In this document: positions 7,856 to 15,759 of the stretch, piece by piece
Numbering within the stretch: position 1 is the stretch's first letter
Layout: each line of letters opens with the position of its first letter
Assembly (NCBI RefSeq): GCF_027484505.1
Contig: NZ_JAIXSV010000365.1
Location: 1-36,743 of the forward strand
Direction: 5' to 3'
Origin: Asticcacaulis sp.
GTDB taxonomy: Bacteria; Pseudomonadota; Alphaproteobacteria; Caulobacterales; Caulobacteraceae
DNA: 36,743 bases
The notes under the pieces: model-generated
What the model saw: the letters and a program-made list of their open reading frames with translations, nothing else
Databases searched by the model: none
What the model was told of the DNA's origin: nothing
Made by a program: the position numbers and the translations under genes

Positions 7856-9139
7856 TTAGTCCACTTTGCCGAGGATCAGGGCCGCATTGGTGCCGCCAAA
7901 GCCGAACGAGTTCGACAGGACCTTGTTGATCGTCATCGGCTTGGCCTTATGCGGCACAAGGTCGATGGGGGTTTCATAGGCCGGATTGTCGAGATTGATG
8001 GTCGGCGGCGCGATCTGATCACGGATGGCCAGGGCGCAGAAGATAGCTTCGACCGCGCCAGCCCCACCCAGCAGGTGGCCGATGGCCGATTTGGTTGAAG
8101 ACACCGTGCCGGTGGCCGCGCGCTCGCCCAGAAACTTCTCGATGGCTTTCAGTTCAATGCCGTCGGCCATGGTCGAGGTGCCGTGCGAATTGACGTAGTC
8201 GATTTCCTTAGGGTCGATACCGGCATTCTTGGCCGCGGCGACCATGGCGCGGTAGCCGCCTTCGCCGTCTTCGGAAGGCGCGGTGATGTGATAGGCGTCA
8301 CCCGACAGGCCGTAACCCAGCACTTCGGCGTAGATCTTGGCACCGCGCGCCTTGGCGTGTTCGTATTCTTCGAGCACCACAATGCCCGCGCCTTCGCCCA
8401 TGACGAAGCCATCACGGTCCTTGTCGTAGGGGCGCGAGGCCTTGGTCGGCTGATCGTTGAAGGCGGTGCAAAGGGCGCGGCAGGCGATAAAGCCCGCAAT
8501 ACCGATGGGAACGATGGCCGATTCGGCACCGCCCGCGACCATCACATCGGCATCGCCGCACTTGATCAGGCGGGCCGCATCACCGATGGCGTGCGCGCCG
8601 GTGGCGCAGGCGGTGACGACCGAATGGTTCGGTCCCTTCAGGTGATGACGGATCGACACCTGACCGGAAGCCAGATTGATCAGTGAGGACGGGATGAAGA
8701 AGGGCGAAATGCGCTTCGGACCTTTGGCCTGAAGTTCCAGCGCCGTATCGGCGATAATGCCAAGACCACCGATGCCCGACCCGATCATGACGCCGGTGCG
8801 TTCCTGATCTTCGGTGCTTTCGGGGTGCCAGTTGGCGTCGTTCAGCGCTTCATCGGCCGCCGCGATAGCGTACAGGATGAAGTCATCGACCTTGCGCCGT
8901 TCCTTGGGCGACAGGACCGTGGACGGATCAAACGAGCCTTCGACGTCAGGGCCGCCACCGCCGCGGCCATCGACCGTCGGGACTTCGCAGGCCACCGTGC
9001 AGGCGTAGTCTGTGGTATCAAAGGCGGTGATGTTTCCGGCCCCCGACTGCCCGTCGAGCAGACGCTTCCACGAAATATCCACACCCGCGCCCAAAGGCGA
9101 CAATAGACCCAAACCGGTGATGACGACGCGACGAACCAT
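7856..9139 (-). CDS. fabF: 3-oxoacyl-ACP synthase II
   Basis: Condenses malonyl-ACP with acyl-ACP in the elongation step of type II fatty acid synthesis. The 427-residue protein has the KAS II triad Cys178 (TACATGAHA), His319 (NSHGTSTM) and His355 (GHLLGGAGA), with the structural Lys350, and the NSFGFGGTNA tail. A Gly-rich insertion (VDGRGGGGPDVEG, about 56-68) lies in the cap region before the LSPKERRKVD helix and makes the protein slightly longer than E. coli FabF. It is preceded by acpP with a 92-nt gap holding a strong RNA hairpin, and coupled to mltG downstream. Confidence 0.97.
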   Translation of the reverse strand: MVRRVVITGLGLLSPLGAGVDISWKRLLDGQSGAGNITAFDTTDYACTVACEVPTVDGRGGGGPDVEGSFDPSTVLSPKERRKVDDFILYAIAAADEALNDANWHPESTEDQERTGVMIGSGIGGLGIIADTALELQAKGPKRISPFFIPSSLINLASGQVSIRHHLKGPNHSVVTACATGAHAIGDAARLIKCGDADVMVAGGAESAIVPIGIAGFIACRALCTAFNDQPTKASRPYDKDRDGFVMGEGAGIVVLEEYEHAKARGAKIYAEVLGYGLSGDAYHITAPSEDGEGGYRAMVAAAKNAGIDPKEIDYVNSHGTSTMADGIELKAIEKFLGERAATGTVSSTKSAIGHLLGGAGAVEAIFCALAIRDQIAPPTINLDNPAYETPIDLVPHKAKPMTINKVLSNSFGFGGTNAALILGKVD

Positions 9140-9170
9140 GTAAAATCAGCCCTGTTATGCAAATAGCAGA

Positions 9171-9214
9171 AGGGCGCGGCTTCGATGCGGCACAGACCGT
9201 CGAAACCACGCCCT
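9171..9214 (-). promoter_or_regulatory. Intercistronic RNA hairpin between acpP and fabF
   Basis: The arms 9171-9185 and 9200-9214 match at 13 of 15 positions as DNA. In the minus-strand transcript both mismatches become G-U pairs, giving an uninterrupted 15-bp stem with a 14-nt loop. No U-run follows, so it is not a classical terminator; it could be an RNase processing site, a 3' stabiliser for acpP mRNA, or a partial attenuator lowering fabF relative to acpP (inference). Confidence 0.6.
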
Positions 9215-9231
9215 CAATCCGGTAATTCAGA

Positions 9232-9471
9232 TTAAGCGGAGAGCTTTTCCTGAATGTAGTTGACGGCGTCGCCAACGGTCAGGATGTGCTCAGCCGAGTC
9301 ATCAGGAATTTCGATGTCGAATTCTTCTTCGAAAGCCATGACCAGCTCAACGATGTCGAGGCTGTCGGCTTCCAGATCGTCGATGAAGCTCGCCTTCTCC
9401 GTGACCTTATCCGGATCAGCATCCAGATGATCAATCACAATCTTGCGAACACGTTCAAGAACTTCAGACAT
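9232..9471 (-). CDS. acpP: Acyl carrier protein
   Basis: Small acidic cytosolic carrier of fatty acyl intermediates. The 79-residue protein has the DSLD motif with Ser37, the attachment site of 4'-phosphopantetheine, followed by [19 protein letters not shown], the recognition helix seen in all AcpP. Length is normal. It sits between fabG (171-nt gap) and fabF (92-nt gap) in the usual fabD-fabG-acpP-fabF order. The 9472-9642 gap upstream may carry a dedicated promoter, since AcpP is needed in large amounts, but I could not assign one. Confidence 0.98.
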   Translation of the reverse strand: MSEVLERVRKIVIDHLDADPDKVTEKASFIDDLEADSLDIVELVMAFEEEFDIEIPDDSAEHILTVGDAVNYIQEKLSA

Positions 9472-9642
9472 ATCAGGCCCTCTAACAGGTTATATAAACA
9501 CGACCCAAAGCGGCTTATGGCTTTGCAGGGGCCGGGTATCGGAATCTAAGCCAACTGCCTTTTATGCACACACTGTGCAGGTTTCAAGCCATTTTCAGCG
9601 GCCCGAAAGGCAGTCTTTCACAACAAAGACGTGATGGCGGGG

Positions 9643-10383
9643 TTAAATCATCACCATGCCGCCGTTCACATGCAGGGTTTGACCCGTCACGTAACCGGCT
9701 TCATTGCTGGCGAGATAGACGGCGGCGGCGGCAATATCAGCCCCTTCACCAAGGGCACCGGCCGGGATTTTCGACAGGATGCCTTCGCGTTGCTGCTCAT
9801 TGAGCACATCGGTCATCGGTGAAGCGATGAAGCCCGGCGCGATGCAGTTGACGGTGATGTTGCGAGACGCGACTTCCTGCGCCAGCGCCTTGGAGAAGCC
9901 GATCATACCCGCCTTTGAGGCCGCGTAGTTGGTCTGGCCCGCATTGCCCATGACGCCCACCACCGAGGTGATGCCGATGATGCGTCCATGGCGGCGCTTC
10001 ATCATGCCCTTCACGGCGGCGCGTGACAGGCGGAAGTAGGATTCGAGGTTGACCTTGATCACCGCTTCCCAGTCCTCATCCTTCATACGCAGGATCAGGC
10101 CGTCCTTGGTGATACCAGCATTAGCCACAAGGATGTCGAGCGGTGAGCCAGCCGCTGCCTCGGCTTTGGCGATCAGACCATCGACCTGTGCCGGGTCCGA
10201 CAGGTTGCAGGTCGCGACGGAGGCCCCTTCGCCCAGTTCGGCGGCCAGTTCCTGAAGCACGGCCTCGCGCGTGCCAGACAGCACGACCCTGGCGCCTTGT
10301 TTATGCAGGGCGCGGGCAATCTGCGCCCCCAGCCCACCAGTGGCTCCGGTCACAAGCGCCGTCTTGCCGGTCAATTCAAACAT
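9643..10383 (-). CDS. fabG: 3-oxoacyl-ACP reductase
   Basis: NADPH-dependent reductase of the fatty acid cycle, a short-chain dehydrogenase. From the ATG at 10383 it has 246 residues: TGATGGLG cofactor motif near the N-terminus, NAGITKD, the catalytic Ser (ITSVVG), Tyr and Lys (YAASK), and the C-terminal GYVTGQTLHVNGGM typical of FabG. The frame is open for 32 further codons upstream, but GGAGA before 10383 and the family start MFELTGKTALVTG fix the start. Upstream lies a 180-nt gap with an inverted repeat, then fabD. Confidence 0.97.
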   Translation of the reverse strand: MFELTGKTALVTGATGGLGAQIARALHKQGARVVLSGTREAVLQELAAELGEGASVATCNLSDPAQVDGLIAKAEAAAGSPLDILVANAGITKDGLILRMKDEDWEAVIKVNLESYFRLSRAAVKGMMKRRHGRIIGITSVVGVMGNAGQTNYAASKAGMIGFSKALAQEVASRNITVNCIAPGFIASPMTDVLNEQQREGILSKIPAGALGEGADIAAAAVYLASNEAGYVTGQTLHVNGGMVMI

Positions 10384-10412
10384 AGGTGTCTCCTGTGAGA
10401 AGGATGGGATTG

Positions 10413-10556
10413 GCCACGAAAAACACGAAAAGCAAGAAAGGTCTGCGTCATCTATCGCGCCCGAAGGGCCATAAAACAACAGGTGGCGCGAAGGTGTGAG
10501 AGCGCTGCACGCCTGAATTCAACCCGCCTTTTAGTTTTTTTCGTGCTTTTCGTGGC
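10413..10556. repeat. CACGAAAA inverted-repeat element between fabD and fabG
   Basis: The left arm GCCACGAAAA-A-CACGAAAA (10413-10431) is repeated in inverse orientation at about 10538-10556 with a single mismatch. The arms enclose about 105 nt without coding signs and reach to within 7 nt of the fabD stop codon. Each arm is itself a near-duplicate of CACGAAAA. The layout resembles a small non-autonomous palindromic element (MITE- or REP-like); in the fabD-fabG transcript the arms can pair. No target-site duplication is evident. Confidence 0.55.
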
Positions 10557-10563
10557 TAAAAAC

Positions 10564-11508
10564 TTAAAGACTTTTGGCAAACGCCTCAAACTCCGCCGCG
10601 CTGTTCAGCGCCACGGCCTCGGATTCGGGGGCCCGACGCTTGATCATGCCGGTCAACACCTTGCCCGCACCCAGCTCGGCAAACTGCGTCACGCCGCCGT
10701 CCTGCGCCAGCCATTGCACCGACTCGCGCCAGCGCACGCGCCCCGTCACCTGCTCAATCAGCAGCGGCGCGAACTGCGCCTTATCGCCGACGGGCTGGGC
10801 TGTGACATTGGCCACCAGCACGGACTTCGGGTCATGGAAGGTGGTTTTGGACAGGGCCTCAGCCATTTCTTCGGCCGCCGACTGCATCAGCGGGCTGTGG
10901 AAGGGGGCAGACACATTGAGCAGCATGGCCTTGGCGCCGAGTTCCTTGGCCTTTTCGACGGCCAGATCGACGGCTGCTTTTTCGCCGGAGATGACCACCT
11001 GACCGGCATTGTTGTCGTTGGCCACGACGACCACGCCGGCGGCACGTCCGGCTTCGCAGGCGGCTTCGGCCAGGGCCAGATCGGCCTTGGCCCCGATCAG
11101 GGCCGCCATAGCCCCCTGCCCCACCGGCACGGCGCGCTGCATGGCCTGACCGCGCAACTTCAGGAGCCTGGCGGCGTCCGCAAGCGTCAGCACCTCCATC
11201 GCCGCCAGCGCCGAATATTCACCGAGCGAGTGTCCGGCGCAGAAGGCGGCCTTCGACACATCGACGCCGAAATCGGCCTTCAGCACGCGCACAACGGCGA
11301 GCGAAACTGCCATCAGGGCGGGCTGAGCGTTTTCGGTCAGGGTCAGGTCGGCTTCCGGGCCTTCGCGCATCAGCCTGAGCAGGTCCTGCCCCAACACTTC
11401 GTTGACTTCGCCGAAGACCTCACGGGCCACCGCGAAATTATCGAACAGCTCGCTCCCCATGCCGACGCTCTGAGAGCCCTGTCCCGGAAAAACGAATGCC
11501 AGAGTCAT
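10564..11508 (-). CDS. fabD: Malonyl-CoA:ACP S-malonyltransferase
   Basis: Transfers malonyl from CoA to AcpP to feed fatty acid elongation. Using the ATG at 11508 the protein has 314 residues: FVFPGQGSQ at the N-terminus, the oxyanion/nucleophile motif GHSLGEYSA with Ser94, Arg119 (LKLRG) that binds the malonyl carboxylate, and His204 (VSAPFHSPLM). An open extension of 61 codons upstream has no FabD-like sequence and was rejected. It is the first gene of the minus-strand cluster and is divergent from the S9 peptidase locus; the 207-nt gap must hold both promoters. Confidence 0.97.
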   Translation of the reverse strand: MTLAFVFPGQGSQSVGMGSELFDNFAVAREVFGEVNEVLGQDLLRLMREGPEADLTLTENAQPALMAVSLAVVRVLKADFGVDVSKAAFCAGHSLGEYSALAAMEVLTLADAARLLKLRGQAMQRAVPVGQGAMAALIGAKADLALAEAACEAGRAAGVVVVANDNNAGQVVISGEKAAVDLAVEKAKELGAKAMLLNVSAPFHSPLMQSAAEEMAEALSKTTFHDPKSVLVANVTAQPVGDKAQFAPLLIEQVTGRVRWRESVQWLAQDGGVTQFAELGAGKVLTGMIKRRAPESEAVALNSAAEFEAFAKSL

Positions 11509-11715
11509 GTAATGCCTTGTCCCGACCAGTTGATTTGAGCGGCATGGGTTAGGGCAATCCGCCCCCAAGGGCAAGAGGCTTGCGCCCCGGCCCGGCGCAC
11601 GCCGCTGGTCTGATCGACACGAAAAACGGTTGTAGGTGACCGCAAATATCCGTAAAGATAGAAGCGATTGAGGACGGTTGGGGCTGTCCACATAGGGGAA
11701 TACAAGGGGGATTTC

Positions 11716-13665
11716 ATGCGTTTATTGAAAAGCAGCGTCTTCGCGGGCGTTCTGGCGGCCTGTGCCTTTTCGGCGGTGGCCAAAGCCGATCAGGCAAACA
11801 CCCTAGGCGCGCCGCCGCCGCTTACCGCGTTCAGTAAACTTCCTGATATTGATAAGGTGGCCCTGTCGCCCGACGGGAAACGCATAGCCCTCATTAAAGG
11901 GTTTGGGACGCAAAGACTTCTACTGGATATTGATATCGAAAAAGACGACTTCACAGCCTTGCGGGTGGGGGATGTGAAGGTCCGCGACCTGTTCTGGGGT
12001 GACGAGACACGTATCATCCTGATATCGTCGCAATCAGTGGATCTGCGCGACTTTGTCGGCGGTAAGGATGAATATTATTCGGGTCAGATACTCGATTTGC
12101 CGCGCAACAAAACCTTGACACTGTTCGGTAAGACAGACGGTTTTTACCGCATTGTTATGGGCGATTATAACCGCATCAAGGTCAAGAATGCTTACCGGGT
12201 TACCGCCTCCAATGTCAAAATTGAGGGCGAAGGCCTGCGCAGTCTGTATAGTTTTGACCTGAATACCGGACGCGGGCATCAGATGGACGAGGTACCCCAT
12301 CACGTCCAGAACTGGGTCGTGCGCCCGGATGGCGAAATCCTGGCGCGGGCCGAATATGATCGTGATACCAAGGTATGGACGCTGCGTTACCGGCAGAATG
12401 GCAAATGGCGCGCCATCTACTCGGAAAAGCAGTTGCTGGATGCGCCGTCTCTTGTGGGACGCGGCCGCGATGACGAATCGGTGCTGGTCTATATCAATGC
12501 TGGCGAAAAGGCCGGCAACTATTACGAGGTCTTCCCGGATGGCCGCTTCAGCGAGCCTCTGGATACCAAGGGCAGCAATGTCGGGACCTTCTATCATCCG
12601 GCAACGAAAAAGCTGGCGGGCTTTATCAATTACAATCCCGATGGCCCCGCCTACAGCTTCTTTACCGCCGATCTGGCCAGCCTGCCGCGTCTGATCGAAA
12701 AAGGGATGCCGGACTATAGCTACCGCCGCCTTGTGGACGTTTCGGATGATGGCAAAAAGATTGTCGTATATGGCGAAGGCCCCGGCGATCCGGGCTCTTA
12801 TTACTATATCGACTATACAACTAAAAGCTTCAAGATCGTAGGGCAGACACGCCCCGAAGTGCCGGCAGAATGGGTCGCCGAAAAGCGCAAGGTCACCTAT
12901 AAGGCGGCGGACGGGCTTGAGATTAATGGTTATCTGACGCTGCCGCCTGGCCGGGAAGCGAAAAACCTGCCGCTTATCGTCCTGCCGCACGGCGGACCAG
13001 AGTTCTATGATGACATCGGCTATGACTGGATGTCTCAGGCCATCGCCTCGCGCGGCTATGCCGTCCTGCAACCCAATTTCCGCGGTTCCAGCGGCTACGG
13101 CGAGGCCTTCACCGAAAAAGGCTATGGCGAATGGGGCCGCAAAATGCAGACTGACCTGTCGGACGGCGTGCGCTATCTGGCCAAGGAAGGCACGATCGAC
13201 GCAAAGCGCGTGTGCATTGTCGGCGCGTCCTACGGTGGGTATGCGGCCATGGCGGGCGCGACGCTTGATCCCGGCGTCTATCGCTGCGCCAGTGGCATTG
13301 CGCCCGTCACCAATCTCAAGAAGATGATCGCCTACGAAGAAGAGTCCGTCGGCTATGATAAACAAGCCCGGAAGGTGCTCTACTGGAAGCGTTTTCTGGG
13401 TGATGAAAGCCGCTGGGCGGAGGTGTCTCCGGACCTGAAAGCGGCCAATGTCACCATCCCCATCCAACTGATCCACGGCAAGGACGACACGGTGGTGCCG
13501 ATTGACCAGAGCTACCGGATGCGCGACGCCCTCAAAAAAGCCGGTAAGGACGTTGATCTGATTTTATTGAAAGACGAGGATCACCACCTGTCGCGTGAAG
13601 CGACCCGCGTGCAGACCATGGACGCCGTAGTCAGCTTTATCGAAAAGCACAATCCGGCCTATTGA
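11716..13665 (+). CDS. Exported S9-family peptidase (prolyl oligopeptidase type), copy 1
   Basis: Predicted to cleave short peptides in the periplasm or at the membrane. 649 residues: signal sequence (about 1-24), a divergent beta-propeller-like region (about 35-385) and an alpha/beta-hydrolase catalytic domain. The triad is Ser505 (GASYGGYAAMAG), Asp591 (HGKDDTVVP) and His623 (EDHHLSR). The signal contains LAAC ending at Cys16, which resembles a lipobox, so lipidation is possible; plain Sec cleavage after AKA is the alternative. The ATG at 11716 is preceded by AAGGGGG; an in-frame start at 11668 was rejected. First of three tandem paralogues; in all three the stretch GYGEWGRKMQTDLSDGVR is identical. 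Substrate is unknown. Confidence 0.9.
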   Translation: MRLLKSSVFAGVLAACAFSAVAKADQANTLGAPPPLTAFSKLPDIDKVALSPDGKRIALIKGFGTQRLLLDIDIEKDDFTALRVGDVKVRDLFWGDETRIILISSQSVDLRDFVGGKDEYYSGQILDLPRNKTLTLFGKTDGFYRIVMGDYNRIKVKNAYRVTASNVKIEGEGLRSLYSFDLNTGRGHQMDEVPHHVQNWVVRPDGEILARAEYDRDTKVWTLRYRQNGKWRAIYSEKQLLDAPSLVGRGRDDESVLVYINAGEKAGNYYEVFPDGRFSEPLDTKGSNVGTFYHPATKKLAGFINYNPDGPAYSFFTADLASLPRLIEKGMPDYSYRRLVDVSDDGKKIVVYGEGPGDPGSYYYIDYTTKSFKIVGQTRPEVPAEWVAEKRKVTYKAADGLEINGYLTLPPGREAKNLPLIVLPHGGPEFYDDIGYDWMSQAIASRGYAVLQPNFRGSSGYGEAFTEKGYGEWGRKMQTDLSDGVRYLAKEGTIDAKRVCIVGASYGGYAAMAGATLDPGVYRCASGIAPVTNLKKMIAYEEESVGYDKQARKVLYWKRFLGDESRWAEVSPDLKAANVTIPIQLIHGKDDTVVPIDQSYRMRDALKKAGKDVDLILLKDEDHHLSREATRVQTMDAVVSFIEKHNPAY

Positions 13666-13715
13666 CAACGGTGTTTCCAGAATTGACGTTTTAAGCAGGC
13701 ATATTGGAGGGTGGT

Positions 13716-15659
13716 ATGTCGCCTTTATCTTTAAATCGTCGCCATTTTATGGGGACAGCTGCGTCGATAACAGCCCTATTGGCAACAGGCGCGCGGGCGG
13801 AAACGAATCCGCTGGGACCTCCGCCACCCCTAACGCTTTATGGTGACCTGCCTGCCATTGATCATCTGGATCTGTCGGCCGATGGTGGAAAAATCGTCAT
13901 GGCTTCGGGCCGCGGAACGGCACGCAGCCTGATCGTATATGATCTGCAAAGCCAGAAGGCTGCAAAGCAGCCGATCGGTGACATAAAACTCAGATCCGTC
14001 TCATGGATAGATAAATCTCATCTTTTGATCGAAAGTTCCCTGACCTCAACGCTCGCCATGTTCAGTGACGTACAGCAGGAGCTTTTCACAGCCATTGCGC
14101 TGAACTACGAAACCGGCAAAGCGCGGTCCATATACGGAAATATGGCAGACTATTTCCCCGTTCTGGGCTCCGACGCGTCGGTTATCCGAACGGATAAAAA
14201 AGCTTACGTGCTGGCGGGCGGCATAACCCGCGTAAAATATCTACGCATTCTCAACCGCTTTGATCCCGAAACCGGCAATGCCTCTCAAGTGGACGAAGGG
14301 GGCCCCGACACCACGGACTGGGTGATCAATGCGGAAGGCGGGTTGGTGGCGCGGGAAAACTACCGCCGCGAAACCTATACCTGGAGCCTTGAGATGAACC
14401 GGGGCGGTTGGAAGACCGTTATGACAGAAAAGGCTGAACTCGATTACCCCAGCCTCGTCGGACTGGGGCGGAGCCCTCAAACGGCGGCTATTTATTTCAA
14501 TCAGGGAGACCGTGCCAACCGCTATTACGAAGTGACTCAGGATGGCACCCTGACCCCTATGTTCGAGGACGCCAAAGGCAGCATCAGCCTTCTGAGGCAC
14601 CCCAAAACACATACTGTGGTTGGGTATGCTACGCACGGGCACTGGATCAGCTACTCCTACACTGACCCGCAATTGGCTAAACTCACCGAACAAGTCGGCA
14701 GCATTTTTACCGGCTATCGGACTTCGATCGTGTCACTGGCCGATGACTGCCAAAAGGCCATCATTTATTCCGAAGGGCCCGACGATGCAGGCACCTATTT
14801 CTTTGTAAATTTCGAGACTGGCGAAAATGTGCGTCTTGGGCAAGCCTATCCTGATCTGCCGGCCGCATGGATCACTGAAAAAGTACCGTTTACCTATAAG
14901 GCCTCGGATGGTCTGGAAATTGAGGCTTATCTGACGCTCCCGCCGGGGCGCTCACCGGAAAAACTGCCTTTGATTGTTCTGCCCCATGGAGGCCCTCAGT
15001 CGCGCGATACACTGGGCTTTGACTGGGGCGTCAACGCCTATGCCTCGCGCGGATATGCCATCCTGCAACCGAATTTCCGCGGCTCAGACGGCTATGGGGA
15101 CGCCTTCGTCGAAAAGGGTTACGGCGAATGGGGCCGGAAAATGCAGACCGACCTAAGCGACGGCGTCCGCCATCTGGCAGCCAAGGGCATTATCGACCCC
15201 TCCCGCGTTTGCATTGCCGGTTACTCCTATGGTGGGTACGCGGCTATGGCTGGCGCAGCCTTCGATCCCGGTATTTATCGCTGTGCAGCCTCCTATGGGG
15301 GCGTGTCAGATCTGCGCAGTATGATGGTAAGTGAAGGTAAGCAATCTGGTGACAGAAACAGCCACGCGATCCGTTATTGGAAACGTTACCTTGGCGATCC
15401 TACGAAATGGGACGCTGCTTCCCCGCTACGCAACACCGACAAGGTGACCATACCGCTACTGTTGATACATGGTAAGGACGATACGGTCGTCGATTACATG
15501 CAGTCCAAACTGATGGCGGAAGCTTTACAAAAAGCCGGCAAGCCGGTCGAACTTGTAACCCTCAGCGGTGAGGATCATTGGCTGTCGCGCAGCGAAACAC
15601 GCCTCACCATGCTGACTGCCATCGTCGCCTTTATCGAAAAGTATAACCCGGCCTATTAG
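13716..15659 (+). CDS. Tat-exported S9-family peptidase, copy 2
   Basis: 647 residues from the ATG at 13716, which has GGAGGG 5 nt upstream. The N-terminus carries a twin-arginine motif (NRRHFMG, 7-13), a hydrophobic stretch and an ARA cleavage site, so export folded through Tat is predicted, unlike copy 1. The propeller-like region has diverged most; the catalytic domain keeps Ser504 (GYSYGGYAAMAG), Asp589 (HGKDDTVVD) and His621 (EDHWLSR). It follows copy 1 by 50 nt and is probably co-transcribed. A conserved PPPLTLYGDLPAID entry motif after the signal is shared with copies 1 and 3. Function beyond serine peptidase is not known. Confidence 0.9.
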   Translation: MSPLSLNRRHFMGTAASITALLATGARAETNPLGPPPPLTLYGDLPAIDHLDLSADGGKIVMASGRGTARSLIVYDLQSQKAAKQPIGDIKLRSVSWIDKSHLLIESSLTSTLAMFSDVQQELFTAIALNYETGKARSIYGNMADYFPVLGSDASVIRTDKKAYVLAGGITRVKYLRILNRFDPETGNASQVDEGGPDTTDWVINAEGGLVARENYRRETYTWSLEMNRGGWKTVMTEKAELDYPSLVGLGRSPQTAAIYFNQGDRANRYYEVTQDGTLTPMFEDAKGSISLLRHPKTHTVVGYATHGHWISYSYTDPQLAKLTEQVGSIFTGYRTSIVSLADDCQKAIIYSEGPDDAGTYFFVNFETGENVRLGQAYPDLPAAWITEKVPFTYKASDGLEIEAYLTLPPGRSPEKLPLIVLPHGGPQSRDTLGFDWGVNAYASRGYAILQPNFRGSDGYGDAFVEKGYGEWGRKMQTDLSDGVRHLAAKGIIDPSRVCIAGYSYGGYAAMAGAAFDPGIYRCAASYGGVSDLRSMMVSEGKQSGDRNSHAIRYWKRYLGDPTKWDAASPLRNTDKVTIPLLLIHGKDDTVVDYMQSKLMAEALQKAGKPVELVTLSGEDHWLSRSETRLTMLTAIVAFIEKYNPAY

Positions 15660-15759
15660 CTTTACGTCCGAGAGCACACGACTTTAGCAAAAAAGCGGTG
15701 CTTGTATGCTTGAGTTGACATATAGTTTCTTCGCGAGGGGACTTTTTAAGGGGAAAATC

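Noticed and set aside
12034-13476. 480-codon open frame opposite the first S9 peptidase gene
   Set aside because: Antisense shadow; the plus strand has the full peptidase with catalytic triad.
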